This document shows positions 21,474 to 33,517 of a stretch of DNA of 64,000 nt, one piece after another (position 1 is the stretch's first letter; each line of letters begins with the position of its first letter). The DNA lies in contig NC_085109.1 of assembly GCF_030269925.1 (NCBI RefSeq), positions 5,456,001 through 5,520,000 on the forward strand, read 5' to 3'. The stretch comes from Bombyx mori (lineage: Eukaryota; Arthropoda; Insecta; Lepidoptera; Bombycidae). The notes beneath the pieces are model-generated. The model worked only from the letters and a program-made list of their open reading frames with translations, ran no database searches and was not told the origin of the DNA. The translations under genes and the position numbers were made by a program.

Positions 21474-22265
21474 GACCAGAGTGTAAGCAAAACATTGCAA
21501 AATTTTAAATTTATATTTCTTAGCGCGCAATGTATTCAACAGTTCGATTCGCTTTGAATTGCATTGCGGCTCACGGAAAACGAACTCGCTAAAGCGATTG
21601 GTAAATCTGGTTAGTTTAGCAAGAATAAATCAACATTCTTTCACTGAAACTCGAAAATGTTTTACTGGCCTATTAATATTGTAACGTCGAAAAAAAAATA
21701 CAATACTTGTCTCAACATGTAAATTTTAAAACTCAACCTTATTCTACAAATACTAAAAGAAAAAAAAAGAATTACTTAGCAATAGTTCGATACTAATAAA
21801 AACATGTAATATCTAACCATAAAATATACACTTTTCAATACACGAAGATATAAGTCTAAAGTCAAAAAATCAAGTCAAGAATCATTTTCTCTTCAGATTT
21901 GTAAATCGATTTTCTTTTCTTTTATTTAGTAGCAAATAACGAAGTATAGCCTTGGAACTTTTTTTTTAAATAATCAATGTCTTCAAAGTAGATACAACGA
22001 TTTTAGAGCATTTGCTTCTCGATTCGTAAGTCATATTTTTTTTGTTCTGTACGTATTGACGACATTTACTGCTGTCAATAAAAATGTTTGCAAGCGGCTG
22101 GTTATATTCGCACTCTTACTAAAAAAAGTATCTATAATAAAATTTAATGAAATGAGAAAATTTAATACATCAAAATTAATCTAGATCAAGATTCGTCAGT
22201 GATTATAGTCGAATTCCAATAATTGGACGAACAATGGTAAATATATATACCTATATATACGAGTA
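21474..22265. other. intergenic, nothing recognised
   Basis: AT-rich unique-looking sequence without gene or repeat signatures. Confidence 0.4.
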
Positions 22266-22530
22266 CCTATAAAAATGAATTACTGTTCGTTAATCTCGCT
22301 AAAACTCGAGAACGGCTGGACCGATTTGGCTAATTTTGGTCTTGCATTATTTGTGGAAGTCCAGAGAAGGTTTAAACGGTAGATAAATATGAAAATGCTC
22401 GGAATTAAATAAAAATAACAATTTTGATTTGTCCCCCGTCGGACGGATTCCTTTTGATTGTTGTAAGTTTATTTTATACAAAAGTTTAGGTCTTTTATTT
22501 ATCGATTGAGACAATACGAAGTCTGCCGGT
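22266..22530 (+). mobile_element. Helitron-like element, family 1, damaged ends
   Basis: Contains TCGAGAACGGCTGGACCGAT, TTGTGGAAGTCCAGAGAAGG and the GTCCCCCGTCGGACGGATTC block in the orientation opposite to the 17888 copy. It ends at GAAGTCTGCCGG and lacks the terminal CTAG. Confidence 0.75.
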
Positions 22531-23236
22531 AATGAAATAAAAAAGCAGTACTCAGATTTAATAGCAAGATACAGTCTGGGCCAGTTGACCAATCAAAGTA
22601 CTGGTTCGGAAAAACTTGTTTTTGTAAGGAAAACCAAACATTTGAAAAGTATAATTTGTAAGATAGGGGTCCTCGAAAAATAGCTCTATAGTATTCCGTT
22701 ATTTTTAAATTGGAATTTCAAAACGAGATAATAATTCAACAGGATTAATAAATTTGATGGATAAACTTCGACGAATCCCAAAACATTTGACTTTGTGTCA
22801 AATGTTCTATTGTGTCCTCTAAAGAAACTTGGTAACACAAATGCATACAAACAGCATACATTATTATAGCTACTCTTATAGTTTAATCTTCTTTTCTTTT
22901 TAATTTTCGACGCTTCGAACACAGTATTCGTGGAATAATAAATGTGAGATTACACAATTAATGTAATTGATTGATTTATCGTTCTCTCAACATTATCCTC
23001 TTTTTTTTGTCGAAAAGCGCTCATACTGATTTAAGCAATTTGTTGCCCGCTACTGCAACGCATTACGACTTTTCCTTGGTACTTAAAATCGAAGTCTTAA
23101 TAGCGTTTTCTTAGTATTATATGGATAGTACGATCGCCAAACAAGACTTATTGGATTTTTTCTATATCCATTTTGAAGCACAAGGCTAAATACAATAAAT
23201 TTGAGACGTCGAATCTCTGAATATGTCTCAATATGA
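22531..23236. other. intergenic, nothing recognised
   Basis: AT-rich, no gene or repeat signature. Confidence 0.4.
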
Positions 23237-23362
23237 GTGGTGACACTCACGTTGTCTCAAATGTCCGTTATATTGTATAAAGACCGTCTCACCCTTCGCA
23301 CGAAAAAGGTAGTGATACCTACCCGTATGAGCCTAAAATATGCCTTACCCTTAGCAGGTAGT
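23237..23362 (-). mobile_element. SINE Bm1, degraded fragment
   Basis: GACCGTCTCACCCTTCGCAC, GGTAGTGATACCTACCCGTA and a CCTTACCC end follow the order of the reversed Bm1 5' half, with many differences. Confidence 0.5.
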
Positions 23363-24280
23363 ACTAGATTAATTTTTTCCACAAATGCATTGCGCTAGTA
23401 ACAAGTAAGTTAGTAATACCAACACTCGCAGGCTTATATCTTACTCAGGCGTCAATAAAAATGTTATTCCATAAAAGAAATACTATTGCGTGAGCTCTTT
23501 ACATTAAAATGCGTAAATAATAAGAATCCTTAACAATTGGCGTGTGCCGCTGGCGCGTGATCTCCGCTACCGCGTTACGCTAAATAGTCCGGGAGCTATA
23601 CAAGATTCTCGAATACTATTGTTGCGTTGTGGTGAATGAAAGTGGACTGTATTATTAGTTTGATATTTTTATTAGTTCATAAGTGACAAATTAAAGAATT
23701 AAAATTAATGAATATAAGAAATATGAAATAGATGTGTCGCCCTTGGCGGCTGTAAATGAAAAGGGGTACAGCGTCATAGTGGACGTCGCTCAATGACACT
23801 TTTGACGTTCCTTTGACCGTTCCTTTGTTTCGTTGACGTGACTTTAATTCATATAACAAGTCTTAAGTAGTATAAACGAAGTTTGAACTGAACTACAGAC
23901 AAACTAAGAGTAAATTGTGTTTCGACTGTTCTGAGCCTATCAATTGACAATCTAATATCGAAAATGACTATATCGTTTATAATAAATCGGTGGACGAAAG
24001 CTTTTGGTACACCTAATGTCAAACAAAGGTAGGAATCACTCACTATATTATGAATGCTACCGCCTACTTTGAGATATGAGGTCATAGTCTCACTAGTAGG
24101 TATAGTATATTGGGCCATTCTTCTAATCATATCGCATATCTTTCTCGCGGTTGCAGCTGTTCAGACTTCACAAAACATCCGCCAAAATAAAGCAAATTCA
24201 ATTTTTTTCCAATTTGATTTATTTATATCAGGAATTGATTTATTTATATCAGGAATGTTCATATATTGTCTCTTCTTTAC
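23363..24280. other. intergenic with a Bm1 scrap, no gene
   Basis: AT-rich. A short reversed Bm1 scrap appears near 24053-24100 (ACCGCCTACTTTGAGATATG). The minus frames near 23677-24130 have no recognisable domain. Confidence 0.4.
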
Positions 24281-24848
24281 AGTGTCCTGTTTAATTCCTC
24301 GTCCCCGCGCTACCTTCAGGAACGTTTTGATTTCCTACATACTGCAAGCTCTCATTCACTCAGGTCATCGGAGAATTTAATGCTGAAGTTTCCGGCTCAC
24401 GGGACGTCATTTTATGACCATTCCTTTGCGGTTGAAGCTGTCCGTTTATGGAATGCGTTACCTTTAAGCGTTAAACAATCGTCCTCGCCGGAAATTTTCA
24501 AGTCCAGATTGAAATCGCACTACTTTGCTTCTATGATATAGCTGTATAAGTTTCTACTTCTTTTGTATTTTATCTTGTATATTTTTAGTATTTATTTGTA
24601 TTTAATCGTATGTAAGTTTATCTTATATGGTATTTATTTTTCACATGTGTATTTAAGTATATATTTTTATGTAAGTTTATTAAGATATAGCACCGTCCAG
24701 TTAACTTATTCCTCTCCCTGCAAGGTTGCCTGGAAGAGATCGCTTTCAGCGATAAGGCCGCCGATTTATATACCGACTTTTGTTTTATTACTTTACTGTG
24801 TACATATTAAGGTGTTATATAAATAAAGAGTTATTATTATTATTATTA
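24281..24848 (+). mobile_element. LINE 3' end (CR1/jockey-like) with (TTA)n tail
   Basis: A 5'-truncated non-LTR retrotransposon. The open frame ending at 24541 encodes the last ~85 residues of a reverse-transcriptase polyprotein, including RYLQERFDFLHT and RLWNALPLSV followed by FKSRLKSHYF, the typical C-terminal signature of CR1/jockey-type elements. The 3' UTR (CCTGGAAGAGATCGCTTTCA, then GATAAGGCCGCC) ends in AATAAAGAGTTATTATTATT. A microsatellite tail instead of poly-A is characteristic of CR1-like LINEs. There is no RT catalytic core, so it cannot move by itself. Confidence 0.8.
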
Positions 24849-25187
24849 TATCACATTATACGAACTTCATCGTGGACGTAATTGGTGCACACATAAGTAT
24901 GTACGTGCATATTTCCTTTGAAAAATTGCTTGCCCGGGATATTTATGGCCTGGCACATTCGCATTCCCGCAGTGACCTTTTTAGCCCACGACGAAAATTA
25001 ACTCTGAATTGTTTTCTATAAATTACTCTTTTTTTAATCTCTTCATAATAAGATATAGCATTTAAACTACAGAGATGTAAATATCTGATAGAAACTAAAC
25101 GATTACTCTGCACTTGAATAAAATCGATATTGATAATTTTATTCATAAAATTAAGTATATATTTGTATAATATAGTAATAGTATAGA
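24849..25187. other. intergenic, nothing recognised
   Basis: AT-rich, no gene signature. Confidence 0.4.
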
Positions 25188-25423
25188 TTTTTATTTATTC
25201 CTAAGGTGAGTGGACGATCTTACGGCCCATCTGATGTTAAGTGGTTACCGGAGCCCAGACATCTAAAACGTAAATGCCGCCACCTATCTTGAGATAATAG
25301 TTCTAAGGTCTCAGTTTAAATACAACGGCTGCCCTACCCTTCAAACCGAAACGCATTACTGTTTCACGGCAGAAATGGGCAGGGTGGCGGTACCTACCAT
25401 GTGGACTCCTAAGAGATCCTATC
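25188..25423 (-). mobile_element. SINE Bm1, diverged headless copy
   Basis: ACGGCCCATCTGATGTTAAG, TGGTTACCGGAGCCCAGACA, CGAAACGCATTACTGTTTCA and GGCAGAAATGGGCAGGGTGG. The end is degraded (AGAGATCCTATCGG). Confidence 0.88.
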
Positions 25424-26272
25424 GGTACATTTTCATGCACATGCAAATTCATTTGTATAAAATTTATTTATTCGCTGACTATAACAGTTCGAATTAAAAA
25501 AAAATATGCTAATATTAATCTAAATGATCGCTATTACATTATAATAATTTAACAATAATAAAATTTTTGAAATCCATACGAAAAAAAATTTAAGTTTAAA
25601 TTAAATTTATTGTCCCTCAGCTCTCGGTCTACAAGTCGGCTTAGTCCGTAATTAGATATGTTAATTCAAACCGATTCGCTCCGAGCGTTGTTTCACCTCA
25701 GAATTGGCATCGTTTAGCACAATATAGCACTCATTATCTTCAGTTAAAACACGTTATTATTGCACGAAGGAACATTCCGACGTGGTTATACAAATTTTGA
25801 ATTTATGTAAATTTAACATCGAAACCTCGATAAAAGAATCGAGAATGAGCAGGCAGGTACCGACTTTGAAACACATTTGTAACTTTATAGATTTTTAGTA
25901 GGTAATTTAATTTGTATATTCTGTATATAATAATAATATAGTCATTGCTTTATATTCACTTGTTAAGTTTGATTTTAACGTCGTTCTAAGCTATTAGAGA
26001 GTACAAAAATATTTTATGATTCGAAACACAATCAACTGTGTCTGATCAATTCTGTTCTCGGAACAAACCTTTGCATTTCAATAAAAATTCAATTTAAATG
26101 AAAAAACACAATAAAGGAATTAATTCTCAGTGCAATGAAAGTTGAGGCTGTATTTAATTTGTAGTAGTTAGGGTTTATTTATAGTACCACGCGTGAATAG
26201 TAATTATGTGGTGCGCATTTATATTTATTGTAATTACACGTTCACAATGCAATTATTCAAAATGCAATTTTA
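25424..26272. other. intergenic, nothing recognised
   Basis: AT-rich, no gene or repeat signature. Confidence 0.4.
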
Positions 26273-26521
26273 TTACTGGTGGTAGGACCTCTTGTGAGTC
26301 CGAACGGGTAGGTACCACCACCCCGCCTATTTCTGCCGTGAAGCAGTAATGCTTTTCGGTTTGAAGGCTGGGGTAGCCGTTGTAACTATATTGAGATCTT
26401 AAAACTTATATCTCAAGGTGGGTGGTGCATTTACGTTGTAGATGTCTATGGGCTCCAGTAACCACTTAACACCAGGTGGACTGTGAGATCGTCCACGCAT
26501 CTAATTAAAGCAATAAAAAAA
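26273..26521 (+). mobile_element. SINE Bm1, headless copy
   Basis: TTACTGGTGGTAGGACCTCT, CTATTTCTGCCGTGAAGCAG, GGGCTCCAGTAACCACTTAA and CAATAAAAAAA in order. Confidence 0.95.
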
Positions 26522-27838
26522 TTGTGAAGTGCACTTTTTTCGCAATCCGTGATGCTATAATATTCCATTGGAATTACTTAAAAAAATCTTATATTTAAAT
26601 GAATAATACTTTCGCGCTCATTATTTCGCATCGAATTTATTTAGTTAAGTTGATACCCGATTCCACTTTATAGCCACAACGACTGCATCTATATCAATTA
26701 GAGCTTGTCTATAATAACAGATTCCCTACCGGTTTACATTACGCCCGTAATTAATTTGCGGTATAAATAAGCAAAATTGTGAATTTATAAGTTCGGGTTC
26801 ACTAAACACAGTGACGATGGCAAGCTATCTGTCACCATGAATACATTTTTTTTGTGTCCACGTCATCGCGCATCAATTATTCGTTTGGCACAAATCTCAC
26901 GGGAACACATTACGGAGGTGTCAAAAGGACTTATCTAATGACACGCACGGCGCAATCCAACAATGGTGCCTCCAAAAATACTTCAAATATTTTTTTTGTT
27001 TAATTCTTTCATTGTTGAATAAAGCATAAATCGTTTTTGGAATGGTCAGCGTTGGGCTTTGAATGGACGAAACGGGCCGGGAGCGAGGTCCCGATAAAAA
27101 ATGCCTTTTAATAAGGACAATATTTTTATGTCATTTCGGTCTCTAGCGCCCTGAGAGGCGCTAAGGTCAATTTACATGATAATAGGGAAGATTATTCAAA
27201 TAATTTTTGTGTTCGTGAACGTGAAAGGATGTGAATGCGTTTTCTTTAATAATTTTATAAAATTCTTTGGGATAGTGTTCGATGTTTATTGGTTTCGTGC
27301 CGTCGATATATTTTTTTTTTATCTATAAGTATAAATTATTTTCGATTATGACTATCGATTAATGGAAAAATATTTTCATTTGCTTAAGATACAGATCTAC
27401 ATGTCTGCAGTGTGTCGCGATTGATGTCCCTATTTGTTCGTTTATCAATTTAATATGTTTCCGAGTATTTAATCTTTACGTGTATTAATTAGATATTGTG
27501 TATTATTATTATGTATTCGTGTAGCTGTTATCTGAAGTTGAGTGATTTGAGAATGAGCGAAATGCGAAATGGAATGAAGGATGAAATAAAATAATATAAT
27601 ATACAAATTAGCAGAAAATACATGGCGAGGTTCGATTGAATAAAAATATTTAAAAAAAAAAAATTGTGGATGAAAATCGTATTATTAAAATTTTATAAAT
27701 TTCAAAAATTCCAAATAATATACGATAACTTAAACGGCACAATTTGTTTTCTTGAATAAAATCGAACACGTATCTTGGATTAATGTTACAAGCTTCAATT
27801 GAACCTCGGGAATAAAGAAGAGATTTAAGCGTACTCAC
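26522..27838. other. intergenic or intronic, no gene recognised
   Basis: AT-rich. A TATA-like GGTATAAATAAGC occurs at about 26760 without a convincing downstream exon. Confidence 0.35.
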
Positions 27839-28760
27839 TGTATTCGGGCGATGGGAGTCGCAACTATCGGTGATTTATGTTAGTTTACGTATAAATTAGT
27901 CGGCTGCGCGGCGGTGACTGTCCGAAGTGCAGTAAAAAACAGTAATTTATTAGTGGCGACTCCTCGTGTTCGCGCGGGCTCGACGAGTGTGCGGCGTGAG
28001 GTGCGGTCGTAAGAAAAAACTGGCTCGCTTGGTACGTAGCTCGATCAGCAGTGGCCTGAGGAAGAATAACCCAGGAGTCGATAGGAGCTGCCACTGCTTC
28101 CGAACGAACCCCGCACCCCTCGCGCCGCCCGCGCCCGCCCGATACAGATCACGCATTCTACAAATACCTTTAGCCGCGGCACTGCCGACCGCCTGCCATC
28201 TCTTTCGCTCCAGCGACAGTCTGCTGCTCTCTAGGTCCACCGAGTGAGTGTCGCGCGGGACGGAGGGGGTCTGATGGAAGTTTCAGAGAACGCTTCCTAA
28301 GTTCACCGAGTAAAGGTCACGCGGGCTAAGCGAGCCGAGCGTCGCGGCGCGAGCGTGGAACTCGACCGCCGAGAGGTAGCTGCGCGTGCGCAACACCGGC
28401 AGCGCCCACATCACTCGCCGTTTAGCTGTGCGCGTTCCCTCTAAAACTATAACCGTCCCGCTCGTTCACGTCGAAAGGCTTAGGCGGCTCGCTCACACGC
28501 GGGGACGTGGGGAAAAATGTATCTATTCTGTCGAGGCGACGCGAAGTGCAGTAGCGCGGTGCTTTTTTTTTTTTCGTTTCAATAAATTTGTGGTTCTCCG
28601 TCTCGCTTAGGCGCGCGCCCGGGGCGTTCTAAAGCGAGACGGCCGATTGCCACCGAGTTACGCCTTCCGTGCGTCCTCGTTATTATGTAGGTTGGCCACG
28701 TATGAGAGCCTCCGTGTACTGAACGCAGTATAAAACATAATAAAGTCGTAAATATAAGAG
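27839..28760. promoter_or_regulatory. CpG-rich block, probable promoter or first-exon region
   Basis: This is the longest GC-rich, CpG-dense segment in the window (for example GCGGCGCGAGCGTGGAACTC) and carries no transposon signature. Frames of 93-142 codons on both strands are arginine- and serine-rich, as GC-rich untranslated DNA gives, and match no family I know. A donor-like CA|GTGAGTAC lies at 27839|27838 on the minus strand, which would let a minus-strand first exon splice toward lower coordinates, possibly to the drumstick gene. On the plus strand, a TATA-like GTATAAAACA occurs near 28728 and a donor-like GTG|GTGAGG near 28768. Strand and gene are unresolved; a neighbouring odd-family gene is an alternative owner. 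Confidence 0.4.
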
Positions 28761-28769
28761 CTGTTTGTG

Positions 28770-29250
28770 GTGAGGTCGGCTGTGTTTAAGTCTCGGTTTG
28801 CTACCGGATTACGCGCCGCCTCCGACTCTTACTTACACCACCCACATCAATCTCGTTTGTCATATGTTTTGTATTTCATAACGTGAAGCCGTTGTTTAGT
28901 TCCTTTGAAAATGAATTTATACGTACGTATCAAGTTTTTTTACACGATAATTCGATAGCATTTGATATGGAGATTTAATAAATTGGAAAACATTTGAAGA
29001 ATTATGAATTACGACATAGAATATGTCCTCGAATTTTTCTCGTCAGTAATACGTAATAAGTTGTTTTTTGACTCGTTTTTTAAGGAAACGAAAAACTATC
29101 ATTCAATTAGAAAAGTAAAACGTGTAAATAAAACCTAAAATATTTTTCTAAATAAATAAAATTTGAGAATAAATTATATACGGTCATCTGGTTTCAAACT
29201 AATATTTCCTAAACTATGACTTTAGAATCATTTGCAATAAAACATATAAA
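28770..29250. other. intergenic, nothing recognised
   Basis: AT-rich sequence between the CpG-rich block and a full-length SINE. Confidence 0.35.
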
Positions 29251-29694
29251 TGTGGTCGTCGTGGCCTAAAGGATAAGACGTCTGGTGCATTCGTATGTGG
29301 CGATGCATCGGTGTTCGAATCCCGCCAGCAGGTATCAATTTTTTCAATGAAATACGTACTTAACAAATGTTCACGATTGACTTCCACGGTGAAGGAATAA
29401 CATCGTCTAGTAAAAATCAAACCCGCAAAATTATAATTTTCGTAATTACTGGTAATAGGACGTCTTGTGAGTACGCGCAGGTAGGTACCACCATCCTGCC
29501 TATTTCTACCGTGAAGCAGTAATGCGTTTCGGTTTGAAGGGCAGGGCAACCGTTGTACTGTTAAAAGTGAGACCTTATAACTCATGTCCCAAGTTGCGTG
29601 GCGGCATTTACGTCGTAGATGTCTATGGTCTCCGGTAACCACTTAACATCAGGTAAGCTGTAAGCTCATCCGCCCATATAAGCAATAAAAAAAA
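29251..29694 (+). mobile_element. SINE Bm1, full-length with tRNA-like head
   Basis: The only copy with the complete head. It has the RNA polymerase III A box TGGCCTAAAGG (29262-29272) and B box GTTCGAATCC (29313-29322), followed by the linker TGAAGGAATAACATCG and ACCCGCAAAATTATAATT. The usual body follows from TTACTGGTAATAGGACGTCT through GATGTCTATGGTCTCCGGTA to a poly-A tail. Length of about 444 bp fits full-length Bm1. Several body positions differ from the majority, so this is probably an old copy. The 142-codon minus frame here is an artefact. Confidence 0.93.
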
Positions 29695-29699
29695 TATAA

Positions 29700-29838
29700 A
29701 AAATATATATTTATATATCAAATACTCGGCAAAGAGCAAACAAATCTGTTCGTCACCCGAATATTTTCCTGAAGAGGGAATCGAACCTAAGAACCTCGGC
29801 CCAGGAATCAACAATGTCTACCACTACGCCACCGGGGC
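29700..29838 (-). mobile_element. second tRNA-derived SINE family, head region
   Basis: On the minus strand it starts with a tRNA-like head: GTGGCGTAGTGGTAGA (A-box region, 29832-29817) and GGTTCGATTCC (B box, 29787-29777). A body with GAGCAAACAAATCTGTTCG in plus reading follows. It directly abuts the Bm1 poly-A. Related copies lie near 31866, 32400 and 62599. Confidence 0.7.
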
Positions 29839-30182
29839 GATCAATAGCACAGAGAGACTTAAAGATGATATCTGCAAACCAGACTTCCTAACACTACTAT
29901 TGCTACTGACCATATGTCCATAAAAACTGGTCTTAACTTATATTATACACATTCTATATCGGGAAATATCAATTCGGCTGATTGTAAATAGGACGTCTCC
30001 CGATAGGATCGTAAAAAAACCGTTATCGGAACCTAAAGAATTGTACCCTAAACAACTGTGACGAAAACTTCCGGTGAAAATTGACGCTACTTTCTCTGGG
30101 ACAATGCGCCTTCAAGATTCAAATTGTAATTTAGAACATTCTTACAAAAGAGTATCGTTATGCCACATTGATTAATTTTACC
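29839..30182. other. intergenic, nothing recognised
   Basis: AT-rich, no gene signature. Confidence 0.4.
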
Positions 30183-30490
30183 TTTTATTATTCCTACCTA
30201 TGCTGATAGCCTTGAGAGGCTATTTCAGCTTCGCCCTAACGTGTAGGTGAGCTCACGGGGCTCAAACCGGAGGGTTGCTAACCCTGGCCCTATCAAGAGC
30301 AGTGCTTCGCACAATCTACCACCGGATCGGAAACGCGACCCACTGATAAGATCCGGCGATAAGCTCAGTGGCCTGTGTCTATGGGTTAATTCGCTCGTCG
30401 AACCCGTCGCAAGCGACGGGTTCGACGAGGACGGTGACCAGTGCTTGTGGTACCTAAAGCCACCGTTAATGGATCGGGAGGATCCGTAAT
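30183..30490 (-). mobile_element. family B (BMC1-like) long copy
   Basis: CTACCTATGCTGATAGCCTT, CACCGGATCGGAAACGCGAC, CTCGTCGAACCCGTCGCAAG, CGACGGGTTCGACGAGGACG and AATGGATCGGGAGGATCCGT. It nearly reaches the shared outer boundary (ends GTAATGCC). Confidence 0.9.
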
Positions 30491-31573
30491 GCCTTTTTTT
30501 TGCGACGTCGACTGTTTTCCATTCGGTTTATAAGATCAGGTATGTAATTTCCAGCGACCACAACAAGAGGGTTCTCATGTCGTACCGCCTTCTCAAAGTG
30601 AAATTTTACCAATAATCTGCCTTAAAAGCAACAGAACTGTACCAAATCTTTACTGGTTTATCTCAATTACGATCGTAGTATTCTCGTTATTTTATTGACA
30701 TACCGATAAAGCTATGTATGTTAAATCGGGGGTGCATATGAAGAAACCTACACTCAACATTGGGCTGAAAAATATACGTATTAAATTAGTCATAAATACC
30801 TACATAATATATCCGAATGCTTAAATTAAGCGTGACAACATCTCTTTATATATGTTAACAAATTTTCAACTACAGTCCTCCAACATAGTCACAACGAATT
30901 TAACACGGCATACCTTTAACTTAACTAATAATTAAAACTATAAAAAGCGTGACGAACGTACAGACGTAACGGAATAGAGCACGACACGCGACAATGCTGC
31001 TACGACAAAAACTTCAACAAAGACAACAAAAATTCTCCATAGACGTGATGCGTTTAAATTAGAAAAAAAAATAAAAATACAATAAGCGAAAACATCAAAA
31101 CATATTAGGGACACAATCGGGCACTTTTGTTTACGAAATTGGCATTCTTTGTTGACACCAACAGGGGCTCTTGGGCATTTTTGTTTGGGCACAACGGCAA
31201 ATAGTGCCACACAATACGACAAAGCGATACACAAATGTTTACGTTTAAGGAAATATGCGCTTGAATGGCCCATTGTTGGGAAACGAATGTTTGATTGTCA
31301 CATTGCAGATTTTCCAGATTTTTTCACTAGTGTTCAACCTCTAATCTTTTTAACGGTCAAACGAATACACGCCGTATTGTATGGCCAATAGATTCAAAAT
31401 AACAAACGTGTTTAATTTTCGGAGAGTCTTCGCACAATTTTTCGGTATCGTCCTGTTCTTGTTCCACACGGGAATTTGTATTCAGTTTTCGTATCATCAT
31501 GAGAAGCTGGCTCGAATCGTTCTTCAGCGAAATGGGTATGAGCAAAAGGACTGGAATGAAATTGCATATAAAT
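30491..31573. other. intergenic, no gene called
   Basis: AT-rich. The overlapping frames at 30938-31273 (minus) and 31149-31391 (plus) contain imperfect internal repeats around GGGCACTTTTGTTTACG and GGGCATTTTTGTTTGGGCAC but no known domain. Confidence 0.35.
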
Positions 31574-31846
31574 AAGTATATATAAAAATGAATTGCTTTT
31601 CGTTAGTCTCGCTAAAACTCGAGAACGGCTGGACCGATTTGACTAATTTTGGTCTTGAATTATTTGTGGAAGTCCAAAGATAAATAAACATGAAAATGCT
31701 CGGAATTAAATAAAAATAACAATTTTGTTTTTACTTTGATGTGTCCCCCGTCGGAAGGATTCCTTTTGTTTGTTTTAAGTTTATTTAATACAAAAGTTTA
31801 GGTCTTTTATCGATTGAGGTACTACGAAGTCTGCCGGGTCAGCTAG
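31574..31846 (+). mobile_element. Helitron-like nonautonomous element, family 1
   Basis: TATATATAAAAATGAATTGC at the 5' side, CTCGAGAACGGCTGGACCGA, GTGTCCCCCGTCGGAAGGAT, and an intact 3' end CGGGTCAGCTAG followed by T. The 5' TC appears mutated. Confidence 0.75.
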
Positions 31847-31865
31847 TCATAAATAAATAAATAAT

Positions 31866-32084
31866 TGGGAACAAATCACGTTGGGTCATCCGACTCTTAT
31901 TTCGAATTCCCTGGGTTATGGATTCCCATATACGTTTAAATATACACATACATAGATTTGTATACATAAGACCATAAACAGTCAAGCAAAGAGCAAACAA
32001 ATCTCCTCATCGCACAAAGTTTGCTCAATGTGGAATCAAAGTCACGAACCTCGGGGCAATATTTAGGGGCACTAACTGATCTTT
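31866..32084 (-). mobile_element. second tRNA-derived SINE family, diverged copy
   Basis: GGGAACAAATCACGTTGGGT, TATACGTTTAAATATACACA and AAAGAGCAAACAAATCTCCT follow the same order as the copy at 62599. The B-box area (GAATCAAAGTCACGAACC) is degraded. Confidence 0.65.
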
Positions 32085-32397
32085 TGGCGGGAATGCGAGG
32101 AGTGATTGATTCGGTGTTTCTTCAGGTTTAAATGTATAATAACGGTGATTTATTAACTGTTTAGTATCTATGAAATTGCACAAATATGGGAAAATAAAAC
32201 AAAGCCGCTACGTCCGTAACTTCTCGAGATCCTCCGAAAATTCCACTGAGAAAGTTTCCGTAAATAACCACAATTTTACTGAGATTCATATTCTCATTTT
32301 TCATATATAAAAAAGTGATAAAGCAGTTTTCATTCCAAATTAAAAAAAACTTGACCTTAAAGGCACTAGTTACCAGGTCATAAAATGCCTTAAAAAA

Positions 32398-32530
32398 AAG
32401 AGCACTAACTATTACGCCACCGAATTAGTCAAAATATTCTGATGAAAAGCTGATCTTCTTGTTATATATAACAAATATCCAGCTGATCCAAATCTAAGAT
32501 TCCCTGTACTATGGGAACAGGATACTGAAA
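32398..32530 (-). mobile_element. second tRNA-derived SINE family, scraps
   Basis: CACTAACTATTACGCCACCG matches the head of this SINE in reverse. ATTCCCTGTACTATGGGAAC about 100 bases later matches its body. The parts are not in the usual spacing, so this is a rearranged or composite remnant. Confidence 0.45.
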
Positions 32531-32622
32531 CAAGCACGTGTTTAAATTTAAACATATTTAGATTATTAGACCATTAGATTAGACTTACAGAAAATGTAAC
32601 TCTTCATAAAAAGAAAAAAGAA

Positions 32623-32755
32623 GAGACTTCAGAACTCATATCTCAAGATGGGTGGCGGCATTTACGTTTTAGATGTCTATGGGCTCCAATAAACTTAACA
32701 CCAAGTGGGCCGTGAGCTCATTCAGCCATCTAAGCAATAAAAATAAAAAATAAAA
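32623..32755 (+). mobile_element. SINE Bm1, 5'-truncated copy
   Basis: GAGACTTCAGAACTCATATC, GGCGGCATTTACGTTTTAGA, TGTCTATGGGCTCCAATAAA and CTAAGCAATAAAAATAAAAA. Confidence 0.9.
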
Positions 32756-33517
32756 TCCCATTCAAAAACTTTGGAGAAGCTGATCAGCATAGGTAGAAAA
32801 AAAAGTGAATCTAAAAATTTTTTACGAAAACTGGTTATAAACTTAAATACATATTATTTCATAGATCATAATTTATAAAGATAAAGATAGACTACTTTTT
32901 AACGACAGCACTTTGCATCTGTCTTTTCCTTTCTCTTTCAAATTGGGACAAGTTTAATGTACTTCTTTGTCGTATAAAATTTTCCTTTTTTTGAATGTTT
33001 TAATGGAAATAGTAAAGTAACGCCATATAATTGCATTACTTTACTATAAAAATTGCTTAAATTAAATAATAAGCTATAAAATAGTTAAGTATAATATAAT
33101 AACTCAATATAATTGCATTACCTTACTATAATTGTTTTCTAGCTTATTATTTAAAATAATTTAAGCAACGTTTGATCCTCACTTTGGACTAAAATGCATA
33201 AATTATAATAAAAACATACACTGATTATAACATTGATTTTTTCGAAAAATTACAAAAACGTATTCAAATATTTTTTTCGTTGTCATTGACGAAAACAAGT
33301 TTCCTAAACTAGACTCACTAATATATAGAGTCGAAGATTTTCTCATGAATGAAGTAAATGTCAACTGGATCAATTCATCATACACCAAATTAGGTTGACA
33401 GAGGTGATGCAACTGTTTTTTTTAATCGTTACGAATAGAACGTATGGGTAGCCGCGCGTTGATGTCTTTTGTTTTAAATATATGTCGTATAACTTTATTT
33501 CATGCTCTACCCTCAGA
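32756..33517. other. intergenic with a compound repeat at 33022-33168
   Basis: AT-rich. The only structure seen is the direct and inverted repeat listed separately. Confidence 0.4.
33022..33168. repeat. overlapping direct and inverted repeats
   Basis: ATATAATTGCATTACTTTAC (near 33025) recurs as ATATAATTGCATTACCTTAC (near 33108). Separately, TTGCTTAAATTAAATAATAA (from 33053) is inverted at 33141-33168 as TTATTATTTAAAATAATTTA with flanks AGC and AGCAA. It could be a MITE remnant. Confidence 0.65.

Noticed and set aside
27950..28247. Protein-coding exon in the CpG-rich block
   Set aside because: Frames are open on both strands, arginine/serine/alanine-rich and without motifs, as expected from GC-rich non-coding DNA.
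29251..29325. Possible functional tRNA gene
   Set aside because: A and B boxes are present, but there is no acceptor-stem pairing and the sequence continues into a SINE body.
29214..29642. 142-codon minus-strand open frame
   Set aside because: It lies wholly within or beside the full-length Bm1 copy; the frame is an accident of the SINE sequence.
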